Shown in pieces: positions 8,327-19,115 of a stretch of DNA of 64,000 nt (within the stretch, counting starts at the first letter, position 1; each line of letters opens with the position of its first letter). This stretch comes from Nemertoderma westbladi (taxonomy: Eukaryota; Xenacoelomorpha; Nemertodermatida; Nemertodermatidae). A model generated the notes under the pieces. That model was not told the DNA's origin, did no database searches, and worked only from the letters and a program-made list of their open reading frames with translations. Position numbers and translations under genes: made by a program. The stretch spans positions 1-64,000 of the forward strand of contig JAUCBJ010005472.1 of NCBI GenBank assembly GCA_032718475.1, in the 5' to 3' direction.

Positions 8327-11300
8327 GTGAGTTGTCATTATAAAACGCTCAATTGAACTAAAAATAAACTATCTACATAATTTCAACCTGTCTTCGATAC
8401 TGGAACATATAACTATATTAAACTAGAACTACCGAACCACTATTTATATGTTTTTTTAATTTGATTTGATATGTAAAACAGAAGTGTTACTTAGTTTTTA
8501 CCATAAGTGGAAATGTTTTCTATTATTTTATCGTTGAGTGTTTAATTATAATTTATATAAACTTCCATTATTTCTTTAGGAGTGCAAGGAGGATTTGGAG
8601 CGGAAGAAGGATGTGTTTCATGCTGCCCTAAACCTCCATGTAAGAAATAACGTTTGTGTTTGTCGTATTTCCATAGCTAGAATATAGGATTAAAGGACTT
8701 CACCTAATCACTTTAGTTTATTTTAAACAACAACATTCTACAGTACCAATAATATAAAATGTTATAACAATAAGACCTTTTTTCTACTCACAAACACAAA
8801 TAAATAGGCTGCCAGTTAACATTGAATCACAATCAGAGAAACAGTTGGCAGGTGTATTGGGCAGTGGGCAAGGACAAAGTGTGAAAATGACTAACTGATT
8901 TTCAACAGTAAACCCTTCCTCCACTCTGTTTCCTAAAGGAATGTCTGTTCACCACCATGGGTTATCTTCCACAGTAAACCCTTCCTCCACTCTGTTTCCT
9001 AAAGGAATGCCTGTTCACCACCATGGGTTATCTTCCACAGTAAACACTTCCTCCACTCTATTTCCTAAAGGAATGCCTGTTCGTTCACCCCCATGGGTTA
9101 TCTTCCACAGTAAACCCTTCCTCCACTCTGTTTCCTAAAGGAATGCCTGTTCACCACCATGGGTTATCTTCCACAGTAAACCCTTCCTCCACTCTGTTTC
9201 CTAAAGGAATGCCTGTTCACCACCATGGGTTATCTTCCACAGTAAACCCTTCCTCCACTCTGTTTCCTAAAGGAATGCCTGTTCACCACCATGGGTTATT
9301 TTCCACAGTAAACCCTTCCTCAACTATGTTTCCTAAAGGAATGCCTGTTCACCACCATGGGTTATCTTCCACAGTAAACCCTTCCTCCACTCTGTTTCCT
9401 AAAGGAATGCTGTTCACCACCATGGGTTATCTTCCTCAGTAAACCCTTCCACTCAGTTTCCGAAAGGAATGTCTGTTCACCACCATGGGTTATTTTCCAC
9501 AGTAAACCCGTCCACTCTGTTTCCCAAAGGAATGCCTGTTCACCACCATGGGTTATCTTCCACAGTAAACCCTTCCACTCTGAGTCCTAAAGGAATGCCT
9601 GTTCACCACCATGGGTGATCTTCCTCAGTAAACCCTTCCACTCTGTTTCCTAAAGGAATCCCTTTTCACCACCATGGGTAATCTTCCACAGTAAACCCGT
9701 CCACTCTGTTTCCCAAAGGAATGCCTGTTCACCACCATGGGTTATCTTCCACAGTAAACCCTTCTCCCACTCTGTTCCCTAAAGGAATGCCTGTTCACCA
9801 CCATGGGTTATCTTCCTCAGTAAACCCTTCCACTCAGTTTCCGAAAGGAATGTCTGTTCACCACCATGGGTTATCTTCCACAGTAAACCCTTCCACTCTG
9901 TTTCCTAAAGGAATGCCTGTTCACCACCATAGATTATCTTCCACAGTAAACCCTTCCACTCTGTTTCCTAAAGGAATGCATGTTCACCACCATGGTTTAT
10001 CTTCCACAGTAAACCCTTCCACTCTGTTTCCTAAAGGAATGTCTGTTCACCACCATGGCTGATCTTCACCAGTAAACCCTTCCACTCTGTTTCCTAAAGG
10101 AATGCCTGTTCACCACCATGGGTTATCTTCCACAGTAAACCCTTCCACTCTGCTTCCTAAAGAAATGCCTGTTCACCACCATGGGTGATCTTCCACAGTA
10201 AACCTTTCACTCTGTTAACTAAATTAATGCCTGTTCACCACCATGGGTGATCTTCTACAGTAAACCTTTCCACTATGTTTCCCAAGTTGCCTTGGATCCC
10301 ATTTATCGATTAGTTAAGGATGAAGGTTTGGACAGTTGGCAGGTGAGGACCTTCGAATACGTAAGGGAAAGCGTAAGGGCTTTCCAGGATTTGGAAGTCA
10401 AATAAAATTCATCGGAAACTTAAGGTCCCATTATTTAGAGCAGCAGTAGTTCCAATAATACTTACTCTATGGGAGTCCATGCTGGGCTCTAACTGCTGGC
10501 ATATTCACAATAATAATACATCGTGTTCACTGTGTCAAGTACAATGCATACATCTCCAACCAGACACTATATAACATCTCATTGGTTCCCCCAAGCTTGA
10601 CACTTGATCAATGACGCCTCCGCTTTGCAGGACATTGTTTTCGCCGTAAGGACTAGCCTCCGCACAATCTTGTGCTTTGGCTACTCCATGGAGTGAATAA
10701 GCATGGTGGACAGCCCATGACTTTCGTGAGACGCATCTTAAAGGACATTGGCCTTGAAGATGCGGATGATCTAGCAAATTCATGGGTGATAGGGAGTTGT
10801 GGTGGCGCAACGTTGTTGCAACATGTTTGCCTATTTTCTTGACCTTGGTGTAAATATAATAGAACACCAACACTGCTTTTACTATTATTTTATATTTTCG
10901 TTAATTTAGTTGAAATTTAAGTTATCGTCAGTATATTGTTGTTTCTTGTTACTTGTAATATTTGTAAAAACGGTTATGAATCTTGTTTAAAATGTGTCCA
11001 TTTGTTTAATGTTCTTTTTTCAGGTAACTATGCATTATTATCTTTATCTGTATATTTTTTAAGTGTTCTGATTAATAATTTTATTTACTACAAGGTGAAC
11101 GTTGTGTTACTCGTGAGTTGCTGGAAAGATTCTTGTTCGCTCTGGTTGATTTACGGCAACTAAAGGATTCTCTCAATCGGGCATCATGTGGACCACCAAG
11201 AGGTAAATTGGATTTTCGAATTTTTGCCAAAAGTTTTATTTCACTTAAAACAATTTTATTTATTCGGCCCGCCTCGCTTCCTAGAAGGATTAATATGTCA

Positions 11301-13355
11301 GAAAGCCATCAGGAAAAAAGCCGTAATGAATTATTTATGGATAATTAATAAATAAAGTATTTTATTTCATTAGTTTTGTATTCCACTCCAGTAATTCGTT
11401 TTGAAGAAAAACTGACTGTGTTTTATTCACATACGATCGGATGCTCAAAACAAAACATCAAATAACTTAATTTATTTTCCATAATGTTTGCCTGGCTTAT
11501 TCCGAGGTTACATTTGTATGCTTGGACAGGTAAGGCATGCGAATTGTTTTCCATACTGCCTATATCATATACACCAAATAATAAACACTCAGCCACCATA
11601 GTCTAAAATCACATTTACAATTTATTTAATGTATCAAAATTTAAAACACATAGTTTTTGAATTCCATAATTGAATTGCTTAAATACGCCCACTACAAGAT
11701 TATTATTATACATACATATAGTAAGTTGGAAACTATCTCTACTAACAAACTATTTTATCTTATTGACAGCAAACCCTTCCTGTATTCTGGAGTCAGGTGA
11801 ACGTTTGGAATACAATGAAACAATTGAGACGTGCACAAAAAATTGCACTTGTGAATATGATGGTCAGCTATATTGCAATGATAAGGAGCCGTGCAACAAC
11901 TTTGCTGAATGTAGTGATGCAACTGACTATCAGTGTGTTTGTCAAGAAGGCTTCAGCGGAGATGGCTATCATTGCCAAGCTGGTGGTGGTAGTGGAATTT
12001 CGCTTTCTGGAGGAGAAACCAACCTTATTGACAAGCAACCTAATTGTGAATTTTGGGCCAAGACTGGCGAGTGCACCAAAAACCCAAGATTCATGTGGGA
12101 GGATTGCCCAGTAAGTTGCAACATACATGATCCAAATTCACAACCCGTTGAGGATACATTTACAGAGGAGGAGTGTATTTTTTTCGCTAAAGATAACCAA
12201 TGTGAAGAGAATGAAAAGTTCATGGAGAAAAATTGTCCAAAGGAATGTGAAGATCTTGCAAATGGTTTGCTAGAGCTGGGTAAAGTCAATGAAACAGAAA
12301 TTTGTATTAATAAAGCTGAACTTGGTTATTGTATAACAGATTGGCAGAATATGGAGGATAGATGTCCTGGAATATGTGTTGGTGAATTTGTTGTTGTAGA
12401 AAACATTGACAAACTGCCAGACGAAATTCCTAAAGATCAAGTTCTAGTTGTTGATGTAGTTAATGATGTTGGTGCTGTTTCCTGTCCAAATGGCCTTATG
12501 ATGGCTGATTGTAAATGCGAAGAAGATGATTGTGCTGGATCTAGCGTTGAGGTAAATGAGGAAGGTAAAGTTCAATGCATAGCTGAAGGGGCAGATGGCT
12601 CGGTTGTTAATGCAGAGGCCATTTGCACAAAATTACGAGGGCCATATGAGATATATATACCAAATGACTTTGGCATTAACAAGTCTCCAGAAACAAATTG
12701 TCCACCAAGTTTTGAACTACTATCTTGCAATTCTAAAGCGACATCACATGCTATAGAACGTTCTGGAAAGGGTGAAATTGAAGGTAATGTGTGCAAATTC
12801 AATGAAGACATCTGCTCTGAGCAGTGCGAAGTTTCTGGGATTTGTTTCAAAACAAGCTTTGATTCAACACCAATTGCAGATATGGCTGATGAAGGTTCTG
12901 CCACTAATGAAGATAGAATTAATTTTTTTGTGAATGGTGCCGACAGTTCAATCGATGGCATGATTTTTGAAAGCCCTGAATCATCCCCTGTAGCTACAGG
13001 TCAATGCCCTGCAGGGTCATTTGTTCTTGGATGTGAATGCATTGGTGAGTGTAAGGGTGTTAATCCTATATTGGCATATCGCAAGTGTGAAGCAACCAGT
13101 GTATCTGATGATCAGCTAATTCAAGTGAGGCTTTTCTGCTCCAGTGGTGTTATTACACCTCGCTATGAAGGTCATGGAGCAGACCTTATTGCTGCTGCTG
13201 AATGTCCAACGGAAACATCACTTATTTCATGCGCCTCAATGTATTCAGATGTTGCTGATATTCCAGAGGGACATAATGGTCATGGTACGTCAGTAGGTAA
13301 TAGTTGTGTAACCAATTGCGATGGGTTCTGTTATGCTTACGCAATTTGCATTTAA
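8266..13355 (+). CDS. Secreted multidomain cysteine-rich protein (VWC-like, EGF, three ShK-like, C-terminal Cys modules), four exons
   Basis: Spliced exons 8266-8326, 8580-8639, 11095-11202 and 11770-13355 give 605 codons (604 residues). All introns are GT-AG and phase 1. A hydrophobic signal peptide (about 1-20) leads into a short Gly/Cys stretch with SCCPKPP, then a Leu-rich helical segment (about 42-71). A VWC/TIL-like Cys cluster spans about 81-117 and an EGF module 118-145. Three ShK-like modules lie at about 169-193, 212-236 and 255-279. Four C-terminal modules (about 305-604) have the pattern C-P...L-x-x-C...C...(A)-I-C, reminiscent of the PCSK9 C-terminal repeats; that resemblance is an inference. 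The protein should enter the secretory pathway and be disulfide-rich; an extracellular-matrix, adhesive or mucosal role is plausible but unproven. The gene sits alone among repeats and shares exon phase and a Cys-Cys-Pro motif with the minus-strand gene at 45687-50471. Confidence 0.8.
8580..8639 (+). CDS. Exon 2: Gly/Cys linker with SCCPKPP
   Basis: A 60-bp phase 1-1 exon between acceptor TTTCTTTAG (ending 8579) and donor GTAAGA (8640). It encodes a Gly-rich acidic stretch followed by C-x2-CC-P-x-PP. The same motif ends the Thr/Pro-rich exon of the minus-strand gene at 50121, with the same splice phase. Confidence 0.72.
8900..10285 (+). repeat. 66/63-bp minisatellite in intron 2
   Basis: About 21 tandem units of 66 bp (early part) or 63 bp (later part, three bases shorter), with core CACCACCATGGGTTATC. 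Both lengths are multiples of three, so one frame stays open over several units (MPVHHHGLSSTVNPS...), but scattered indels and TGA codons break it. It lies wholly in intron 2 of the secreted-protein gene. Part of the unit (ACAG-T-AAACCCTTCCT) closely resembles the exon 4 splice-acceptor and its first bases. Confidence 0.93.
10400..10830 (+). pseudogene. Dead LINE reverse-transcriptase C-terminal fragment
   Basis: Conceptual translation in shifting frames shows the end of a LINE RT: K-V-P-L-F-R-A-A-V-V-P-I-I-L near 10420, RLRFAGHCFRRKD near 10615, and GGQPMTFVRRILKDIGLED near 10700-10760. These match the thumb and C-terminal block of RTE-like or related elements. Frameshifts and an in-frame TAG show it is inactive. 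It sits in intron 2 in the sense orientation. Confidence 0.72.
11095..11202 (+). CDS. Exon 3: ERC...LLERFLFALVDL helical segment
   Basis: A 108-bp phase 1-1 exon between acceptor TTACTACAAG (ending 11094) and donor GTAAAT (11203). The split codon with exon 2 gives Cys. It encodes an Arg-Cys-Val-Thr start, a Leu/Phe-rich amphipathic helix and a closing Cys-Gly-Pro-Pro-Arg. The last exon of the minus-strand gene at 45687-45826 begins with a comparable Arg-Cys-Ala-Thr plus helix. Confidence 0.7.
11770..13355 (+). CDS. Exon 4: VWC-like, EGF, ShK-like and C-terminal Cys modules
   Basis: The acceptor is TATTGACAG ending at 11769; the split codon gives Ala. The frame extends upstream of the acceptor to 11670, but that part is intronic and reads as random hydrophobic residues. 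The exon runs to TAA at 13353-13355. Each of the three ShK-like modules keeps four cysteines in the order C-x8-C-x10-C-x3-C and has the diagnostic FM/NM-x3-C-P core, but lacks the first and sixth cysteines of the classical fold. The Cys-poor acidic stretches between the C-terminal modules contain no membrane segment. Confidence 0.88.
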
Positions 13356-14232
13356 ATGTAGTGATATATATCTTTGGTATAAATCTTATAAAAATTGGTG
13401 TTTAGCTAAATGTAAAATGGTGAAAATTTATCTGTATTTAAATGTGCGTATTTGTAATGTTTAACTTATATATTGCGGTGATTAGTGAATATTTGCTTAT
13501 TATTTACTTATTCAAACAATTTAATTATTGAATTTATATAATTAATTATTATAATTAATTATTAGATGTTAGATCCATCCAAGCTTTATCAATCTCCTTC
13601 AGAAATTGATCCCTTTTAAAATGCGAGTAATATTAAGAATCTCGAATATTAAGTGTGGAGTGGTGGGGTGAAAGAAACATGAATATTTATGTAAGTAGCA
13701 TAGTGATAATTGGAGCATATTTGTGAATAAATTGTACCAAGTGTAGTAGTTGACGTAGTTATGGTAGATAGAATATGATCTATTAGAGTTTCAGAAAAAA
13801 ATTCGGTAGTTCACTACTAATACACAGTGTATGTTGGATAAAGGCGTAGGAATAAGTATATATGAATTATAAATAATTACATCAAAGTTATGTTTAGTTA
13901 GATGGTTGTGGGTTAGTCAGTAATTCCTGTAAATACGTGCTCACGATTAGAGGTTTAGCGTTTTGCAGTCTATTAATTTACACCCAAGAATTTCCAAGGC
14001 CATTCATTTTTAAGTCAGGAGTGAAAATGCCTCTAAAGAATCGTTAATGCAGTTCCACTGCGGTTAATTGTGGGTCCTGGTTTATGCATATCTCAATGGA
14101 AACAGGATAATATTATTTCGACTAAATAAAAATTTTCTTTGACAAATGTGATAAAGTGATAATGTCCAATTAAGTAACTAATAATAAAAGTAAATAATAA
14201 TAAAAGTTTCAATGTCAGATAATGAAATAATT
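13356..14232 (+). other. 3' UTR and intergenic spacer
   Basis: AT-rich sequence after the stop codon. An AATAAA hexamer near 13726 is a candidate polyadenylation signal. A palindromic TTAATTA cluster lies near 13535-13565. No other gene found. Confidence 0.5.
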
Positions 14233-14236
14233 TTAA

Positions 14237-15495
14237 CCCTATTAGTACCGGGCTATAAAATGTTGTACAAATACCGGGGGCGGGGGGGGGGGGGGGGTCA
14301 TATTGACCCCATCGAAAATCTAGAAATTTTAACGAAAACGTGTGATTTTTTGTTTGTACGTCGGTTTCACTGGCTCCGACCGAGAAAAAAATTTTCGAAA
14401 CAATGTACTGGTGTGGTTATCAAAAGCACCAAAAGTACAAGTAGTGCACAATTTTCACAAAATTTGAAAGTTACATTTTACGGCTAATTGTTTTTCAATA
14501 CATGATTTCTGGGGCGTTAAATCCATTGGAAAATATTTAAAAATGATCTGATTACTATAAATGGCTGCTTTAGTCCTCTCTGCGTACGATAAACATGAAA
14601 AAAAACATGTAACCAGCACTTTTCAGTTTGAACATAAAATTTTTAATTCACTTATACGATGCAATAAATTCACATTTTCAGGTTTTCTAGGGCACTGATT
14701 CAAATGGAATACATTTCTAATATGCCAGATCATTGCTACTCGTATTTTTCGGCGTAATTTGGCAAATTTTTGTGCTAGCACCAAATTTCGTACCCATCAC
14801 CAAAAAGTACAAGTTTGCGATGTCCAGTGCTGTTTTTATTGATTCCATCGGATTCAAGACCCTCATAAACCCGTATAACGCAAGAAACAAGATGATACTA
14901 TCTACTGATCAATTTGCTTATTATCAAAAATTTGGTGCTGGCACCAAAACAAGGTGACACAATCAATTGATATATTTGATGGTTTTCAAAATTTTGCACC
15001 CACTTCCGAAAAATACAAGTTTGAGATGTCTAGTTAGATAAACCATAAATAAATAAACCATAAATTACTATGATTGACCTTGAATTAACAACTTCCTACA
15101 AATAGTAAAAAAACAACCGAAAATTTGGGTTTGCCCCAACGTCCGACACCATGGAATTGACCATATTTCAAAATTTGGTGCTAGCACCAAAATTTGGCAC
15201 CCGCCGAAAAAAACAAGTTTGAAATTTCTAAATTAATTTATATAAATTCCATCCAATTGCTAACACCAAAAAACCGATGTAAATCTAAACTAGAGATGTT
15301 ACAAATCATATTTCATGAAATGTAATTTTCAAAAAACTTCTCAAAAAAAGTGCCAAAAGTAGGGTTAAAAAATGGTGCTATAACTCGAAAACTACCCAAT
15401 ATTTTTGAAAACGGTTTTCACTACTAGAAAGAGAATAGATTTTTAGGAAAAGTCACAATATTTCAGATTCCCAACTGCGTTTGTTTCAGAATTAT
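14237..15495 (+). mobile_element. piggyBac-like TTAA element, copy A (3'-truncated)
   Basis: It begins TTAA-CCCTATTAGTACCGGGC at 14233, followed by a G-run/TCATATTGACCCC hairpin, and matches copy D over most of its length. An internal stretch around 15020-15170 is diverged, and the copy stops near 15495 before the distal TIR. Short ORFs inside are shared by descent with other copies and are not convincing genes. Confidence 0.8.
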
Positions 15496-15528
15496 GGATT
15501 GAATGAAATGGTATGAAATTAGAGAAAT

Positions 15529-16698
15529 TGTAAAAGCTTTTGGGGATATAACTGGCCTTTTCCATTTGTAATCCAGTTTTCCCCCATTCGCTCAAATCCT
15601 CTAAACTGTTGCTTCTAGTGGCACAATCCGCCCGCTGGTTGGCTGATTTGCTGTACGCATGGCCTCTTTGTCCTGTTCGATTAACCAATCAGAACAATGA
15701 TCGACCAATCAGAGCGATTTAGCCTTGTGTTGGCTATGGGCTGCAAAGGCTAGGGAGGTTTGGCATTTAGACATTCATGGAACGTATAGAAACTGGAACT
15801 CTGCCAATGAGAGCTTTTCCTCTTTGTGTTGAAAGCTACCTGCAACAGCTCACAGGGTTCAGTGTGTTGGTTTTCCTGATGCCATGAACATCGGCTATGG
15901 AATTATTCTGTTTTATTCCAACATTAGAACGGCTTTAATTATAAGAACACATAACTGTTACCGGTACAGCGGTACGAGACACTAAGAACACATAACGGTA
16001 CGGTACGTATTGCACATTATTTACTGCTATTTGCTGTTTGTTATTAAATGTATCATTCGTTTGCATATTGTTATTTGGAGAATAACTATAAACGATCAGA
16101 AACCCCGATCTTCTTGATACACTAAGGTTAGAGAGACCGGCTACATATAGCAATTGCGACTTATATTATCGTGGTTTGTAGTGAATTGAATGCTATTTTA
16201 TAGGCCCTACAAATGTCGGTTGCTATTCTCTTTATATATGATTAAAATCAGTGACTATCGGCAATTCAGTGTGCAGCGGTGTGCAATAGTCTGTATGTGC
16301 TTGTCCGCGTAACAAAGCATCTCCTAAAGAATGCGCCTTATGTGTAACTTATAATCCATTCCGTTGTGTTTAGTGTAAGTCATAGCTCTGTTTATATAGA
16401 TAGAGCGCCACGTCCTAAAGGAACTGCTAATATTTCCCGAAAGTGAATAATATTTGTCAGAGATTATATATTAACGATCAATCGAATAGTACGGTAGGCC
16501 TGCACCGCAATCAAATTAAAGCATCCGAATCCAGTCTCCCGGGTATATCCAGCGGGTGAATGGTCGCGCATAGACTGGCTTCGGCTAATGTTGGATTTAT
16601 TTGTCTCAAATACTTGTCATAGGCTAAAGTCAATTTATAACCTAGAAGACATATAGATTTGGCGGGTTAAACTGCCAAAGGTCTTAAAAGCGCGAACA
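15529..16698 (+). mobile_element. Solo LTR with perfect 5-bp target-site duplication
   Basis: An 1170-bp TG...CA unit (starting TGTAAAAGCTTTT, ending CGCGAACA) is flanked by GAAAT at 15524-15528 and at 16699-16703. It is a diverged, oppositely oriented relative of the two ~1.19-kb LTRs at 27718-29723 and 41039-42227; shared blocks include GTGGCGCTCTA, ATTATTCACTTTCGGG and CACCCGCTGGATATACCCGG in complement. No internal retroelement sequence adjoins it. Confidence 0.85.
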
Positions 16699-16703
16699 GA
16701 AAT

Positions 16704-17377
16704 AGAAAGCTTTCACCATAAATGTAACCAACACAGTAGTGGGGTGGGCTAATTGAGTAATATGGCAATAGAATATGTGATATAATATTATTAGTAATAT
16801 TACCGGGCACTGAGATATTAAGTGGTTGAAAGAAGAAGTCCACAGTATGCCACTAGAGGGGGGATGCCATCGCCTATCCTAATTTAACATGAATAGTTGA
16901 ACTAAATAGAAACCGGTAAATGATTATCGGTCGAAATATTGGCAATAATAAAGATTTCGGTTACTGAATTAGATCATTCAATACATTCAATACATTCAAT
17001 ACATTCAATAATATTCACATATTCATCTATATATAATATACATTATTCATAGTAAAAATCGGAAAAACTAATGGAGGTTAAATAATAAAGGTTAGGGCTA
17101 AGGCTATAATCCCTATATTCATAATCATAAGTTTCGAAATGATTGTACATATACATTATAAGTGATAGAAACTGCACAAATTATATTAGTTGCTGTATAA
17201 ATAAATGTAAAATTACATAAATTATGTTGTAAATAAGTTAGCTTATATTTATGGTGGCGTTTGGAGCCATGTTATAATAATATAGCTAGGCCCTACTGGT
17301 TATTAATAGCTATACCCCGCCTACCGGTAGGTAATGCAGTAAGTAGGCCTATCTGGCTGTCAGGCCAATTTCCACCT
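16704..17377. other. AT-rich spacer with a short tandem repeat
   Basis: Four copies of a 10-bp unit (ATTCAATACA) occur at about 16976-17012. Otherwise this is unassigned AT-rich DNA without coding signal. Confidence 0.5.
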
Positions 17378-17466
17378 ATTGTTTACGTGGTATCCAATGA
17401 TGGCGTTAAGTAATGTCCCCTTAGTGGACATTAGTTAACGCCGTCAATGGTTACCACGTAAACAAT
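17378..17466. repeat. Long hairpin / miniature inverted repeat
   Basis: Two ~32-nt arms (ATTGTTTACGTGGTA... and its complement ending ACGTAAACAAT) pair with only a few mismatches. The ~25-nt centre itself contains the small stem ATGTCC/GGACAT. The sequence following it (17466-17600) recurs diverged at 21845-21990. Confidence 0.8.
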
Positions 17467-17600
17467 AATACCAAATACAATACTAAATGTACAGGCCAAT
17501 ACAATGCTGTAATGTCCTCTAAAGTTGTAAAGTGCTAAATAACAACTAGCTGTTAATACTAACGGGTTGAGTAAGTTACAATTTTGGAATAAATAGTTAT
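17460..17600 (+). repeat. Dispersed repeat, copy 1 (second copy 21845-21990)
   Basis: Both copies share CCAATACAATACT... followed by TAAAGTTGTAAAGT, AATAACAACT, GCTGTTAATACTAA and TTTTGGAATAAA in the same order and orientation. They look like two members of a short noncoding element. Confidence 0.7.
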
Positions 17601-17624
17601 TACACATCAATTGTATTCAGTGAA

Positions 17625-17990
17625 GCCAAGGCGAGTGTACCTCCTCCACTCAACCATAGCAGTTTCTTTTTTTGCTGTAGTTTCCGAATATGGTCAGGAT
17701 GCGTCTTTATATTGTTAGTAAGTAAAGCTTATAAAAGGAACAAACTGTTATATTCCGAACTTTAATGCATATGCAAAACTATTCCAATAATCATCTACAG
17801 TATTACAATTTGCAAATTTATCTTCCCAGTCAAATAATTGCGTGTAAGTTAAAAATTGCTTATAATTTCCATTTTTTAAATCATAAAAACCTAAATTGGA
17901 AGCACTATCTTCTTGGTTATTACTGCAGAAATTAAAAGATACCATATTGTGGTCACTGCTAGAAACATTACTACCGGGTGTTCCATAATG
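17625..17990 (-). pseudogene. LINE fragment: endonuclease end and EN-RT linker
   Basis: Minus-strand translation gives SDHNMVSFNFC followed by a DDYWNSF...-type linker, the typical region between LINE endonuclease and RT. Further downstream, in another frame, come WRRYTR-like residues. It is truncated on both sides and frameshifted. Confidence 0.65.
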
Positions 17991-18870
17991 ATTGCCCCCC
18001 CCCCCCCCCCCCCTGGCCAGCCAAAACTGTCAGACATGCACCTTAGTTTTATATACCAATCGAAAGATAATTTAATTCTGAGCATGCAAAAATTCAAAAA
18101 TTTAGGGTCCAATACAAAAGTATAAAAATTTTATAGGCAATTCTTTAAACCTATCTTACTTTTCAATATTTGTAAGCGGATTCAATTCCATGCACTACCC
18201 ACCGAAAATGGGATTACTGGCATTTTACCAATATAGTTGGCGATGTGATATTACCAATAATAATCTCACCTCATAACCAACTGGGGCGATACACGCCGTA
18301 AGCCACAGAGAGAGGTGAGAGGTAAAACCACAGAGGGACAAACAAGCTAGTAAGGACAAAGCCAACAGGGAGTGGCGAGGTGAGAATTAATCAGGTTAAG
18401 CCAATAATGGGTGGGAAAGCACATTGGGGGTGAATAGAGCGCATCTATTGGATATTAAGGCCACCTTGTAGTGTAGGACTAATGTAATATTATGTGTCAA
18501 TGATATAACCGTTATGATTACTGATTACTGATTTAGTTGGTTCTCCTTATAGTTGTGGAACTGGAATAGTTTTGACCGTCGTCGTCACTAACCGCTGTAT
18601 TGCATGCTATTATATTCAGACTGTGCTATTATCGATTACTGCCATTACTGAATTATTAACATTTAGTTATTCAGTAACTCAGTTATTTTGAACAGCCTTC
18701 GGCCCATAGATCCAAGTCGACAGCTCACGGACGCTGCAACGCGTACAACTCACATACCGGCCGGGAGCTGATACTGCCAACTCCGTCAGCCCTGTCACAA
18801 TATTTGTGATTTAATCACAATTTAAAAAATATAATTTATCCAGCGTTAGTCATCAGATTTACAGCCATGT
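17991..18870. other. Poly-C tract and unassigned repeat-like DNA
   Basis: A homopolymer of about 18 C follows CCATAATGATTG at 17997-18014. The rest has no supported gene. Direct GAGGTGAGA words near 18310-18385 suggest an old repeat. Nothing further could be assigned. Confidence 0.4.
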
Positions 18871-18874
18871 TTCC

Positions 18875-19115
18875 CATCATTTGGCACTTAGAAGGATAAT
18901 TGAAGAGTTATCAAAAAAGAAAGACAGGCATCTGGCTGTTATCTTTGTTGACTTCTTCAAGGCCTTTGATTCAGTCTCTCGCTCACTTATGTTCAGCATA
19001 CTTTTATTATATGGGATTCCTGATGAAATTATTGCAGCAATCAGATCAGTATACGATGGTTCGACAACATTTGTGTCTACTGTTGACGGTGACACAGAAC
19101 CATTTGACTCGAGCG
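18875..19115 (+). pseudogene. LINE reverse-transcriptase fragment
   Basis: The translation contains ALRRIIEELSKKKDRHLAV, FVDFFKAFDSV, YGIPDEII and VYDGS, which are RT palm blocks of a LINE. At about 19110 the frame runs without a stop into hAT-type sequence (next entry), forming a chimeric 133-residue ORF at 18881-19282. Confidence 0.78.

Noticed and set aside
8941-10062. His-rich tandem ORFs as a real repeat protein
   Set aside because: Frames break by indels and TGA codons every few units and the array lies inside a well-supported intron; kept only as a finding about its origin.
14733-14957. Conserved 74-82-residue ORF in piggyBac-like copies (also at 21009, 36186, 46689)
   Set aside because: Conservation is explained by common descent of a noncoding element. 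The reading is one of the 163-bp modules and shows no codon-level constraint by eye.
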